DNA of 17,879 bases from JANQUM01 sp047630355 (GCA_047630355.1 JBLHXN010000067.1:1-17879); one strand, 5' to 3'; counted from the first letter of the stretch, positions 1-7,760 are shown. Notes: generated by a model not told the origin, from the letters alone. Translations and numbers: made by a program.

Positions 1-634
1 AATTACGATAAGACAGAAGAGCGATAGAACGTGCTACTTTCATTCCTTCCACTCCGGCGTTTGGCTGGCGTTCCACCCAAGTCGGATCATTGGCAATTGC
101 CATCCGCTGCGACTCGTTAAAAGCAATTCCCCAAGGGGAATGAACAGCATTCGTCGAAAAAAGAATTAAGTTTTTAAATAAATCAGGTTGTTGAATTGCC
201 CATTCTACGGCTTGCTGACCGCCCAATGAACCACCCAAAAGATAATTTATTTTAGAGATTTCTAAATGTTCACAGAGAATATTCAGCGTTTTCACCACAT
301 CCCGAATTGTGACAAATGGGAAATCATGATAATACGAATCACCCGTTAACGGATTCACAGAAAGTGGGTTAGAAGAACCGTAATGCGATCCGATAACATT
401 TGCACAAATCACAAAGTGCTCATCGGGATTAAATAATCTTCGTTCTCCAATCAGCCCGCTCCACCAATCAGACGGATTGGCGTTTCCCGTAAAAGCGTGG
501 CACACCCAAACTACGTTATCTTTTGCTTCGTTCAGCGTGCCGTACGTAGTGTAAGCAAGTTGAAATTCGGGAAGCCACTCCCCTTTTTCCAGTTGAAAAG
601 GAGACTCATACTTGAATGTATAATTTTGCAACAT
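1..634 (-). CDS. metX: Homoserine O-acetyltransferase MetX, 3' part outside window
   Basis: First 211 residues of an alpha/beta-hydrolase-fold acyltransferase that transfers acetyl from acetyl-CoA to L-homoserine, making the substrate of MetY. Seen: the oxyanion/substrate region CHAFTGNANPSDWW (residues 45-58), the nucleophile elbow GGSLGGQ with Ser136, and the block NAVHSPWGIAFNESQR (162-177), all typical of MetX. The catalytic Asp and His lie in the missing C-terminal part. The ATG at 634 is chosen because MetX proteins begin a few residues before this ESPFQLE-type segment; the frame is open further upstream into the palindromic element but has no ATG there. It lies downstream of metY on the same strand, separated by a hairpin terminator and a mobile element, so it needs readthrough or its own promoter. 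Acetyl versus succinyl specificity is inferred from the MetY neighbour. Confidence 0.93.
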   Translation of the reverse strand, partial: MLQNYTFKYESPFQLEKGEWLPEFQLAYTTYGTLNEAKDNVVWVCHAFTGNANPSDWWSGLIGERRLFNPDEHFVICANVIGSHYGSSNPLSVNPLTGDSYYHDFPFVTIRDVVKTLNILCEHLEISKINYLLGGSLGGQQAVEWAIQQPDLFKNLILFSTNAVHSPWGIAFNESQRMAIANDPTWVERQPNAGVEGMKVARSIALLSYRN

Positions 635-706
635 AGACTGATAGTCAAAAGGCTTTGAAACTCCGAGAAGCGAAAGTTTCTGAATTGAGAAACGTTTAAA
701 ATGTAA

Positions 707-869
707 GAGGCTGTTTAAAAATGTAATTTAAGAATTACAGTAGGTAAATTTTGTGTCAGGTCAAGGCGACAAAACCGGAGTTGCACAGCGTGCAATGAGG
801 ATTTTGATAACGCAAGACTGATCATAAATTTATTACTGTAAACTTTGAAGAATAAATTTAAACAGCCTC
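707..869. mobile_element. 163-bp palindromic MITE-like element between metY and metX
   Basis: Terminal inverted repeats GAGGCTGTTTAAA (707-719) and TTTAAACAGCCTC (857-869) match perfectly over 13 bp. TAA flanks both ends (704-706, 870-872), as expected of a 3-bp target duplication. The interior is an imperfect palindrome: the arms 707-786 and 790-869 are equal in length and fold onto a perfect central hairpin TTGCAC-AGC-GTGCAA (781-795). No coding frame is convincing. The shape (short, non-coding, terminal repeats, target duplication) is that of a miniature inverted-repeat element. A GAG-initial end and a TNA target resemble the IS1031 group of the IS5 family, which is an inference. It is inserted right behind the metY terminator. 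Confidence 0.8.
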
Positions 870-870
870 T

Positions 871-898
871 AAAAGAACGGGGTATTTCTTCCCGTTCT
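871..898 (-). terminator. Hairpin terminator behind metY
   Basis: Read on the minus strand, AGAACGGG (898-891) and CCCGTTCT (881-874) form an 8-bp stem with a 9-nt loop, followed by TTTTA. It starts about 10 nt after the metY stop. The U-run is short, so partial readthrough into metX is possible. Confidence 0.6.
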
Positions 899-908
899 CT
901 CAGAAAAA

Positions 909-2201
909 TCACTTTGCTAATGCTTGCAAAATATCCGCTTTTATGTCTTCAATGTGCTCGATTCCAACCGAAACACGAAGTAAATTTGGATCAACCCCCG
1001 CCGAAGTCTGCTCAGTTACAGATAGCTGCGAATGCGTAGTAGATGCCGGATGAATAATCAGGGTTTTAGAATCACCCACGTTCGCTAAGTGTGAAATCAA
1101 TTCCAGACTATTTACAAACTTCTCCGCTTTTTCACGACCACCTTTCATCTTGAAAGAAAGCACACCACCAAAACCGCGAGTCAGGTATTTTTTAGCAAGG
1201 TCATGCGTTGGGTGGTCTTCAAGACCAGGATAACTTACTGACTCAATCGCATCGTGAGATTCCAACCATTTGGCAAGGGCCATCGCATTTTCGCAAGTTC
1301 TTTCAACCCGTAAAGAAAGTGTTTCAAGTCCCTGAAGTAATAGGAATGAGTTAAACGGGGATTGAGCAGGACCCCAATCACGCAAGCCCTCTACTCTCGC
1401 ACGGATAATAAATTGAATATTTCCAAAAGAGCCGTCCATTCCAAAAACGTCGTTGAAAACTATGCCGTTATAACTTGCACATGGCTCGGTGAATTGCGGG
1501 TATTTTCCGTTTCCCCAATTAAATGTTCCCGCATCCACAATCACGCCACCCATAGTTGTGCCATGACCACCGATCCATTTTGTGGCAGATTCTACGATTA
1601 CGTGAGCACCGTGCTTAATTGGTTGGCAAATTGCTCCACCCGCTCCAAAAGTATTGTCTACAAATATTGGGAGATCGTACTTCGCAGCAAGAGCAGACAG
1701 AGCTTCAAAATCCGGCGTGTGTAAACCAGGATTTCCGATGGTTTCTACGTAAAGAAGTTTAGTTTTATCGTCAATTAACGCCTCGAAACTATCAAGATCG
1801 TTACCGTTTCCGAAACGGGCTTCTACGCCAATATTCTTAAATGAATTTTTAAACTGATTGTGCGAACCACCGTACAAATACGAACTCGTCACGAAATTGT
1901 CGCCGACGGTTGTTACGTTATTAATCGCCACAAATTGTGCCGCATGACCCGATGAAACCGCTAAAGCAGCCACGCCACCTTCCAATGCCGCTACCCGTTT
2001 CTCGAATACGTCATTTGTAGGATTCATGATTCGGGTGTAGATATTCCCAAATTCTTTCAGGGCAAACAGGTTCGCTCCGTGTTCAGAGTCTTTAAACTGG
2101 TAAGCAGTTGTTTGATAAATGGGTACCGCCCGTGATTGAGTTGCGGGATCAATTTCCTGTCCGGCGTGAAGTTGTAACGTTTCTAAACGATGAGTTGACA
2201 T
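909..2201 (-). CDS. metY: O-acetylhomoserine sulfhydrylase (MetY)
   Basis: PLP enzyme of the Cys/Met metabolism family, 430 aa, the family's usual length. It converts O-acetylhomoserine plus sulfide to homocysteine, in the cytosol. Visible landmarks: YQTTAYQF (29-36), the phosphate-binding region YTRIMNPTND (55-64), VSSGHAA (82-88), the cofactor-binding VDNTF (181-185), and the Schiff-base lysine in ESATKWIGGHG (Lys208). The length and the insert around 225-285 fit the acetylhomoserine sulfhydrylase branch rather than the shorter cystathionine gamma-synthases. The ATG start is followed by the standard STHRLETLQLHAGQ opening. A SAM-I riboswitch lies in its 5' leader, consistent with control by methionine status, and metX follows downstream. 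Confidence 0.96.
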   Translation of the reverse strand: MSTHRLETLQLHAGQEIDPATQSRAVPIYQTTAYQFKDSEHGANLFALKEFGNIYTRIMNPTNDVFEKRVAALEGGVAALAVSSGHAAQFVAINNVTTVGDNFVTSSYLYGGSHNQFKNSFKNIGVEARFGNGNDLDSFEALIDDKTKLLYVETIGNPGLHTPDFEALSALAAKYDLPIFVDNTFGAGGAICQPIKHGAHVIVESATKWIGGHGTTMGGVIVDAGTFNWGNGKYPQFTEPCASYNGIVFNDVFGMDGSFGNIQFIIRARVEGLRDWGPAQSPFNSFLLLQGLETLSLRVERTCENAMALAKWLESHDAIESVSYPGLEDHPTHDLAKKYLTRGFGGVLSFKMKGGREKAEKFVNSLELISHLANVGDSKTLIIHPASTTHSQLSVTEQTSAGVDPNLLRVSVGIEHIEDIKADILQALAK

Positions 2202-2310
2202 AATGCAATAATTAGAGTGTTTTGAGTAAATTAATTACGTTTGCTTTTTAAATAAGAAAACCTGTGAATAATCAAGAAAGGGCGTAGTATTCCCATTCTG
2301 TCTATTCAAC

Positions 2311-2352
2311 AAAATCAAAAACCAATGAAAAGAATGATATTCCGATTGGTTT
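2311..2352 (-). terminator. Terminator-like hairpin in the SAM riboswitch expression platform
   Basis: On the minus strand AAACCAAT (2352-2345) pairs with ATTGGTTT (2326-2319), with a small inner GAAT/ATTC stem in the loop, and is followed by the U-rich run TTGATTTTG. It sits between the aptamer and metY, where a transcription-attenuating terminator is expected. Its 5' arm overlaps the 3' strand of an extended riboswitch P1, so the two structures exclude each other. Confidence 0.65.
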
Positions 2353-2468
2353 ATAAATCCTAATTGCCGCTGTGGCAGGTTAGGTAGGTATTGGCACCAC
2401 ACCCGTGTGGGGTAGGTTGCCCGGGGTTCAAAGAGCCTATTCTCTCCGCCCGTCTTTATAAATCAATC
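2344..2468 (-). promoter_or_regulatory. SAM-I (S-box) riboswitch aptamer upstream of metY
   Basis: Read on the minus strand the segment carries the S-box core in order: GGGCGGAGAG (P2 and kink-turn side), CTCTTTGAACCCCGGGCAACC (the TTTGAA..CC..GGCAACC signature), a P3 hairpin CCACAC-GG-GTGTGG, then GGTGCCAATACC. P4 can be drawn as CCTAA..TGCC / GGCA..TTAGG. P1 is closed by TTTATAAA (2462-2455) with TTTATAAA (2357-2350) and can be lengthened by GATTG/CAATC (2468-2464 with 2348-2344). SAM-I aptamers bind S-adenosylmethionine and usually repress methionine genes when SAM is plentiful; the placement before metY fits. Gene control is likely by the terminator-like hairpin that follows. Confidence 0.92.
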
Positions 2469-2504
2469 TTATGAAAGACAGAATTGCCTTTGTAATTGAT
2501 AGTG

Positions 2505-2512
2505 CAAAGTTA
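2505..2512 (-). promoter_or_regulatory. Bacteroidota -7 element for the metY leader
   Basis: TAACTTTG on the minus strand matches the Bacteroidota TAnnTTTG element and lies about 45 nt before the riboswitch, so the transcript would contain the whole aptamer. No clear TTG is seen 19-21 nt upstream, which weakens the call. Confidence 0.5.
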
Positions 2513-2592
2513 GAAACGTTTTTCAAAAAACGAAACCGCTTTGCTTTTAATTTAGTCTTTAGTGTAGATTAGTATTTATTTTCGACTTAAAA

Positions 2593-3156
2593 ATGGCATC
2601 TATTTTTAAAAAATCGAGGTACAAGCAACTTACTGACAGCGAACTGTTACGGTTAACTGCCGACGATAACCACGCCGCCTTTAAAGTTATATATAACAAG
2701 TACTGGCAAAAACTACTGACGCTCGCAATTTACAAGACAAATGACCGGGAGGATGCCGAAGAAATAATTCAGGACATTTTTGTCAGTGTTTGGAATCGCA
2801 GAAGTGAGCTTGAAGTGGGAAATCTTGAAGCATATTTAGTTACGGCAGTTAAAATGAAATTAATTGACCGGCTCAGAAAGAAAATAAAAGAACACACAAA
2901 AATCGACATAGAATCTATTTCCATTTCTACGGAAATTATTGATTACCTTACCGTTGAAGAATTTACTTCACAAGTTGATCTATCCTTAAAAAAACTATCG
3001 GCAAAGACGCAGGAAGTGTACGAACTAAGCCGTAAACAAGAGAAGTCACAGAAAGAAATTGCCGAATTGATGAACCTAACTCCCAAGGCTGTAGAGTACC
3101 ATATTACGAAAGCTTTGAAACAACTTAAACTGGATTTGGAAGGTTATTTGAAATAA
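2593..3156 (+). CDS. ECF-type RNA polymerase sigma factor (FecI-like)
   Basis: A 187-aa sigma-70 family protein of the extracytoplasmic-function class as found in Bacteroidota FecI/FecR/TonB-receptor loci. Region 2 spans about residues 27-95, with DAEEIIQDIFVSVWNRR (54-70) as the -10-recognition/core-binding segment. A linker follows, then region 4 spans about 130-181 with the helix-turn-helix KEIAELMNLTPKAVEYH (154-170), which contacts the -35 element. No region 1.1 or 3 is seen, as usual for the class. The first ATG is the only sensible start, since the next Met is at residue 88. The fecR and receptor genes follow on the same strand, so it probably drives their transcription when the receptor signals. 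It would be held inactive by FecR at the inner membrane. Confidence 0.93.
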   Translation: MASIFKKSRYKQLTDSELLRLTADDNHAAFKVIYNKYWQKLLTLAIYKTNDREDAEEIIQDIFVSVWNRRSELEVGNLEAYLVTAVKMKLIDRLRKKIKEHTKIDIESISISTEIIDYLTVEEFTSQVDLSLKKLSAKTQEVYELSRKQEKSQKEIAELMNLTPKAVEYHITKALKQLKLDLEGYLK

Positions 3157-3167
3157 AATATCACCTT

Positions 3168-3197
3168 TCTTTAGGGATGCCCTCTTTTATTTCGACT
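3168..3197 (+). promoter_or_regulatory. Promoter-like motif before fecR, repeated before the sigma gene
   Basis: TCTTTAGGGATG ... TTTATTTCGACT lies 42 nt before the fecR ATG. A very similar string, TCTTTAGTGTAG ... TTATTTTCGACT, occurs at 2556-2587 just before the sigma gene, and a weaker one (CTTTAAG ... TTACGAACT, 4233-4263) lies before the receptor gene. This could be the site recognised by the ECF factor. The spacing between blocks differs (18 versus 20 nt), and the copy before the sigma gene would give an almost leaderless transcript, so the call is tentative. Confidence 0.3.
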
Positions 3198-3239
3198 ATC
3201 AATGTGAAAGGCAACATCCCCAAACCAGAAAACCTGTAA

Positions 3240-4229
3240 ATGAGTAAGCAGTCATTTGACTATCTAATTGAAAAATACCTCACCGGAACAGCAACCGAGG
3301 AAGAGACAAAGTTAGTAGAGCAATGGTACGCTTTAGTAGGAGATAGCTCCCAAATACCAACAAGTAGTAAAGAGTGGGCGACAATAAAAGAACGCATCTG
3401 GAGCAAGATATCACTCCGAACCACTCACTATACTATTGGCAAACAAGTATCCCGTCGGCATGTGCTGGCAGCAGCGGTATCCGTAATATTATTGTTAAGT
3501 TTTAGTTTGTGGTACTTCACCAATCGTACTTCGCCTGTTGTTTCTCAGCAAGTTGAGAATGGTCTCATTACCATTGTCAATAACAAAGAAACGCAAAAAC
3601 GAATTTTGTTATCAGATAACTCAACGGTTACCTTAGAAAAGAATGCTTCTATAACTTACCTGCGAAATTTTGAAAACGGGAAGCGTGAAGTAAAACTTAC
3701 GGGCGAAGCATTTTTTGAAATCACCAAAGATACTACCCGCCCGTTTTTAGTAGAAGCCGCCAATACAATTACCCGAGTACTAGGCACGAGTTTCACCATT
3801 AAGGAAAACAAAGGTAAGCAAGTACAAGTTGAAGTCACAAATGGTTTGGTTTCAGTTTACGATAAACAATCAACCGACAAAAAAGACAACGGCGTGTTAT
3901 TGACTGCTAATCAGAAAGTTACGTTCCATGAAAACCAAAACCACTTTGTGGTGGGGCTAGTAGAAAAGCCGAAACCGTTGACAAGAAAAAACCTCGTTGC
4001 CTACTCGATGAGATATGACAATATCACGCTGGCAGATGTTAAAGAAGAACTGGAAGAGATTTACGGAATTGATATTTTGCTCGAAAAAGATACCATCGGA
4101 ACGTGTAAAATTACCGGAGACTTAAGCGGAGAATCTCTGTACGACGCCTTAGACATAATCAGCCTCATTCTGGACACTGATTATCAGGTTCAGGGCACAA
4201 GCATTCTAATAACCGGACAAGGCTGCTAA
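3240..4229 (+). CDS. FecR-family anti-sigma factor
   Basis: A 329-aa membrane-anchored regulator that binds the partner ECF sigma factor in the cytoplasm and senses the TonB receptor in the periplasm. Layout: a cytoplasmic N-terminal region (1-73) opening with FDYLIEKYLTGTATEEE, a single transmembrane helix (about 75-93, VLAAAVSVILLLSFSLWYF), a periplasmic FecR domain (about 115-207) with LTGEAFFEITKD (153-164) and VLGTSFTIK (180-188), and a C-terminal DUF4974-like domain (about 253-326) containing YDNITLADVKEELEEIYG. The length is typical. It lies 83 bp after the sigma gene and 52 bp before the receptor, so the three form a signalling cassette. A few FecR proteins act positively; direction cannot be told from sequence. 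Confidence 0.94.
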   Translation: MSKQSFDYLIEKYLTGTATEEETKLVEQWYALVGDSSQIPTSSKEWATIKERIWSKISLRTTHYTIGKQVSRRHVLAAAVSVILLLSFSLWYFTNRTSPVVSQQVENGLITIVNNKETQKRILLSDNSTVTLEKNASITYLRNFENGKREVKLTGEAFFEITKDTTRPFLVEAANTITRVLGTSFTIKENKGKQVQVEVTNGLVSVYDKQSTDKKDNGVLLTANQKVTFHENQNHFVVGLVEKPKPLTRKNLVAYSMRYDNITLADVKEELEEIYGIDILLEKDTIGTCKITGDLSGESLYDALDIISLILDTDYQVQGTSILITGQGC

Positions 4230-4281
4230 GAACTTTAAGAACAACTACAATAAATTACGAACTATACCTTGATTATCTATT

Positions 4282-7200
4282 ATGAAACAAATTCGACTAA
4301 GAAAAATCCCGAGCATCAAAATGATGCAGTTTGCAGTTATGCTCTTCCTTTGTGCCTTAATTTCAAGCCACGCTCAGGCAAAAACAGTTCTGGATAAAGA
4401 CGTAAGTGTAGCATTTAACAAAACTAAACTAAGCAGTGCATTATCACAGCTTGAAAATCAGGCGGACGTTCGCTTCATTTACAGCTCAGATGTAATTGAT
4501 ATTGACCGTCGGGTTAGCATTAATACTGCCAACGCAAAATTGGGCGAAGTATTAAAAAAAATACTTGCTCCCGAAGACGTAGCTTTCCGTACGCACGGAA
4601 ACAAAATCTTACTATCTGACAAGAAGAGCATCGGCTTGGCAGATCGTAATCTTAACTATACGCTTCCCGTAACCCTTCCACCGGTTCGTGGAAAAGTAGT
4701 GGATGCTAACGGCGAAGAAATTCCAGGTGTTAGTGTAACTATAAAGAATACTTCAAGAGGAACCCAAACGGGAGTTGACGGTACGTTTTCACTTGATTTA
4801 CAAGGAGACGAAACCTTAGTTTTCTCTTTTATTGGTTTTGAGCCAAAAGAAGTTAGCGTAAGCGGCTCATCTTTCATCAACGTTGTTTTAATTGAATCTG
4901 TCAACTCACTTTCTGAAATTATCGTTACAGGTACAAGAAGTGGCGGTCGCTCACGCATTGACTCACCCGTTCCGGTTGACGTTATTGACATGAAAACGCT
5001 TGTAGAAAGTGGTGCACAGGTTAACCTGACACAAATATTAAACTACGTTGCTCCTTCGTTCTCATCAAACACGCAGACAATTTCTGACGGAACTGACCAC
5101 ATTGATCCTGCTTCGCTTCGTGGCTTAGGCCCTGATCAAGTATTGGTTCTGATAAACGGTAAGCGTCGTCATACTTCTTCATTAGTGAACGTGAACGGTA
5201 CGTTTGGTCGTGGTTCGGTTGGAACTGACTTAAACACTATTCCAGCTGCGGCAATTGAGCGTATTGAAATCTTACGTGACGGAGCAGCTGCTCAGTACGG
5301 TTCAGATGCAATCGCGGGTGTGATTAACATCGTATTGAAAAAATCTACTGGTACTATTACCGGAAGCCTTACAGCTGGCGGGAACGCTACAAACTCTGAT
5401 AACCTTGCTCCAAACGCAGATAGCAATATTGACGGAAAGTCGATTCAATTAGCGTTGAACTACGGAATTCCGTTGGGTGATAAAGGTGGATATGTAAACA
5501 TGACTGGTTCTTTTGACGACCGTGGTTACACGAATCGTATGAAATCTTACGAAGGACAAATTTTCGCCGGATTTAATAATCCAGCTTACACAGGAGCTGC
5601 TTCTGATGATATTACGGAAAGTGAATTGACTCGTCGTGGCTTAACTCGTTCTGACTTCAACATGCGTATTGGTCAATCAGCAATTCGTGGTGGTGCATTC
5701 ATGGCAAACATGTCTTTACCAATGAACGCTAATACTGAATTCTACGCATTTGGTGGTCTTTCAGCACGTGGTGGTAATGCTGCTGGTTTTTACCGTCTTC
5801 CTTTTCAGGAAAGAACAGTTACGTCGATTTATCCAAACGGATTTTTACCAGAAATCAATTCCCGCATAAATGATCAGTCATTAGCAGTTGGTATTCGTGG
5901 AAAAGCAGCCGGATGGAACGTTGACTTTAGTAATACATTTGGTATGAATTCATTCAACTATTTGATTACAAATACATTGAATGCTTCTTTAGAAGGGTCT
6001 TCTCCAACGAGCTTTAACTCAGGTGGATTTGCTTTCGCTCAGAACACGACAAACTTTGACTTGAGTCGTAAAGTAGACGTTGCCAAAGGGTTGAACATCG
6101 CAGGGGGACTTGAGTTCCGCTATGAAAACTACACTATCGGAGCCGGAGAAGAAGCGTCTTACACCAACTACGGTTTAGCAACGAATATTGGAACGAACCA
6201 AGACGGAACGCCAATTTTATTACGTGATAACAAAGGACCGATCAGCACGGTATTCGGGCCAAACGGCTCGTCTCGTCCGGGTGGTGCACAGGTTTTCCCT
6301 GGCTTTTCTCCAGTAAACGCAGTAGACGCAAGACGTAATAACATCGGTGCGTACGTTGATTTAGAATTAGACGCAACCGAAAAGTGGTTGATCGGAACGG
6401 CACTTCGTTACGAAAATTATTCTGACTTCGGATCAACTACAAACTGGAAAGTATCATCTCGCTACAAAATTACTGATGCTTTTGCAATTCGTGGAGCGGT
6501 AAGTACAGGTTTCCGTGCCCCATCATTGCACCAGCAGAATTATAACTCTACTTCTACTCTTTTCGTAGATGGTACTCCATTTGAAGTAGGAACATTCTCT
6601 AATGATAGCCGAGTTGCAAAACTATTAGGCATTCCTGACTTGAAGCAGGAAACTTCTACTAACTACTCAATAGGCTTTACAAGTAATATCAACAACAAAC
6701 TAAAATTGACCGTTGATTATTACAATATATACATTACCGACCGAGTAGTTTTAACAGGTAATTTCCAAGGTGGAACCGCAACTGAGCAAGACCGCGAAAT
6801 TGGTCGCTTATTAGCTGCTGCCAACGCAAACCGGGCAAACTTCTTCGTGAACGCTATTGATTCTCGTACTCAGGGTGTTGACATTGTAACATCTTATCAG
6901 ACTACGTTAGGAAAAGGCTCGTTGCGTGCTGACTTAGCCGCAACGTTTGCTCAGACTAAGCTTGAAGGACCAATCAAGACTTCGCCTCAACTTGCTGGAA
7001 AGGAAGATACTTACTTTGACGAAACAAGTCGTATTTTCTTAGAAGCAGCAGTGCCAAGACAAAAGGTCAACCTGACGCTTAACTACCGCGTTAATAAATT
7101 TAACATTTTCTTCCGTAACGTATATTTCGGAGCGGTTAGCGAAGCAACTAATAACGTAGATAATCAGCAAGAATTTGCAGCGAAAGTTGTTTCTGATTTA

Positions 7201-7386
7201 TCTATTGGTTACGATATTGCTAAAGGAACGAACTTCACGATTGGTACAAACAACTTGTTTGATGTTTATCCTGACTTGGCAATTCCTGCCAACCAGAGTT
7301 CAGGTAGGTTCTTATACTCACGTCGTTCGCAGCAATTTGGCACGAATGGTCGCTACCTCTTCGCTCGTTTGAACTTCTCTTTCTAA
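4282..7386 (+). CDS. TonB-dependent outer-membrane receptor with STN signalling domain
   Basis: A 1034-aa receptor. Signal peptide about 1-33, cleaved near SSHAQA. A secretin/TonB N-terminal (STN) domain spans about 42-113; in FecA-type receptors this domain touches FecR. A carboxypeptidase-regulatory-like beta domain (135-203) begins VRGKVVDANGEEIPGVSV. A TonB-box-like stretch EIIVTGTR (212-219) precedes the plug (about 224-353), which has LRGLGPDQVLVLINGKRR and IERIEILRDGAAAQYGSDAIAGVINIV. The 22-strand barrel runs to the C-terminal aromatic residue (LNFSF). The plug wording resembles the iron/siderophore-type receptors and no SusD gene follows, so a polysaccharide-utilisation role is less likely; the ligand cannot be read from sequence. 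Uptake would be powered by TonB/ExbBD encoded elsewhere. The preceding sigma and anti-sigma genes probably control it. Confidence 0.95.
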   Translation: MKQIRLRKIPSIKMMQFAVMLFLCALISSHAQAKTVLDKDVSVAFNKTKLSSALSQLENQADVRFIYSSDVIDIDRRVSINTANAKLGEVLKKILAPEDVAFRTHGNKILLSDKKSIGLADRNLNYTLPVTLPPVRGKVVDANGEEIPGVSVTIKNTSRGTQTGVDGTFSLDLQGDETLVFSFIGFEPKEVSVSGSSFINVVLIESVNSLSEIIVTGTRSGGRSRIDSPVPVDVIDMKTLVESGAQVNLTQILNYVAPSFSSNTQTISDGTDHIDPASLRGLGPDQVLVLINGKRRHTSSLVNVNGTFGRGSVGTDLNTIPAAAIERIEILRDGAAAQYGSDAIAGVINIVLKKSTGTITGSLTAGGNATNSDNLAPNADSNIDGKSIQLALNYGIPLGDKGGYVNMTGSFDDRGYTNRMKSYEGQIFAGFNNPAYTGAASDDITESELTRRGLTRSDFNMRIGQSAIRGGAFMANMSLPMNANTEFYAFGGLSARGGNAAGFYRLPFQERTVTSIYPNGFLPEINSRINDQSLAVGIRGKAAGWNVDFSNTFGMNSFNYLITNTLNASLEGSSPTSFNSGGFAFAQNTTNFDLSRKVDVAKGLNIAGGLEFRYENYTIGAGEEASYTNYGLATNIGTNQDGTPILLRDNKGPISTVFGPNGSSRPGGAQVFPGFSPVNAVDARRNNIGAYVDLELDATEKWLIGTALRYENYSDFGSTTNWKVSSRYKITDAFAIRGAVSTGFRAPSLHQQNYNSTSTLFVDGTPFEVGTFSNDSRVAKLLGIPDLKQETSTNYSIGFTSNINNKLKLTVDYYNIYITDRVVLTGNFQGGTATEQDREIGRLLAAANANRANFFVNAIDSRTQGVDIVTSYQTTLGKGSLRADLAATFAQTKLEGPIKTSPQLAGKEDTYFDETSRIFLEAAVPRQKVNLTLNYRVNKFNIFFRNVYFGAVSEATNNVDNQQEFAAKVVSDLSIGYDIAKGTNFTIGTNNLFDVYPDLAIPANQSSGRFLYSRRSQQFGTNGRYLFARLNFSF

Positions 7387-7418
7387 GTTGAGAATTCAGT
7401 TTAAATGTGGTAGTAAAA

Positions 7419-7453
7419 AGAAACGCCTTTTCCATTTTGGGAAAGGCGTTTCT
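7419..7453. terminator. Bidirectional terminator between TonB receptor and hydrolase remnant
   Basis: Arms AGAAACGCCTTTTCC and GGGAAAGGCGTTTCT form a 14-15 bp stem with a 5-nt loop and one G-T wobble. On the minus strand it is followed by TTTTT, the better terminator direction, closing the convergent minus-strand unit. On the plus strand it lies 32 nt after the receptor stop but has only a weak U-rich tail. Confidence 0.8.
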
Positions 7454-7480
7454 ACATATTTACCAAACCGAAAAAATGTG

Positions 7481-7760
7481 TTACATGCTTTCTTCGTAGA
7501 ATTTCAGCATCTTATTTACGTAAGCATCCCGGTGTTCCGATTCTATGACTTTTGCGTGCAGAGCATTATTAATAATCCATAATTCAGACGGAACCGAGCA
7601 ATTATTATTGAACCGTTCATCCATAGAAGGTGGCGTCCAATCGTCTGCTTTCAAATAAATGAACAACACCTTCCGCAGGTTTTAGCTTCGCTTACTTGAG
7701 ATACCGAACGGAAGTTGGCTTTCAGAAGTGAATGATTTTTTCAGTAAACTATTGACAAAA
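7481..7760 (-). pseudogene. Alpha/beta-hydrolase C-terminal remnant, frameshifted
   Basis: The last 65 codons give a readable hydrolase tail: KVLFIYLKADDWTPPS (an acid-residue strand like VLFIHGxxDxxxP of the family), then ELWIINNALHAK, whose His matches the catalytic-His position, then a terminal helix. There is no start codon, and the frame is closed upstream by TAA a few codons before KVLF. Sequence resembling the preceding part (IPDFVNSLLKKSFTSE, then NFRSVSQVSEAKT) can be read only by switching frame twice between 7670 and 7760, up to the stop codon of the upstream aminotransferase gene. The nucleophile Ser region is absent. It is therefore a truncated, frameshifted remnant of a serine hydrolase, probably the former third gene of this minus-strand unit. 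Exact family uncertain. Confidence 0.72.

Noticed and set aside
1362..1724. 120-codon open frame opposite metY
   Set aside because: Lies wholly antisense to the well-supported metY gene and shows no domain; a shadow frame.
3171..3190. AGGG-atg-CCCT followed by TTTT as a terminator after the sigma gene
   Set aside because: A 4-bp stem is too weak, and a terminator here would separate the sigma gene from fecR; it overlaps the better-supported promoter-like motif.
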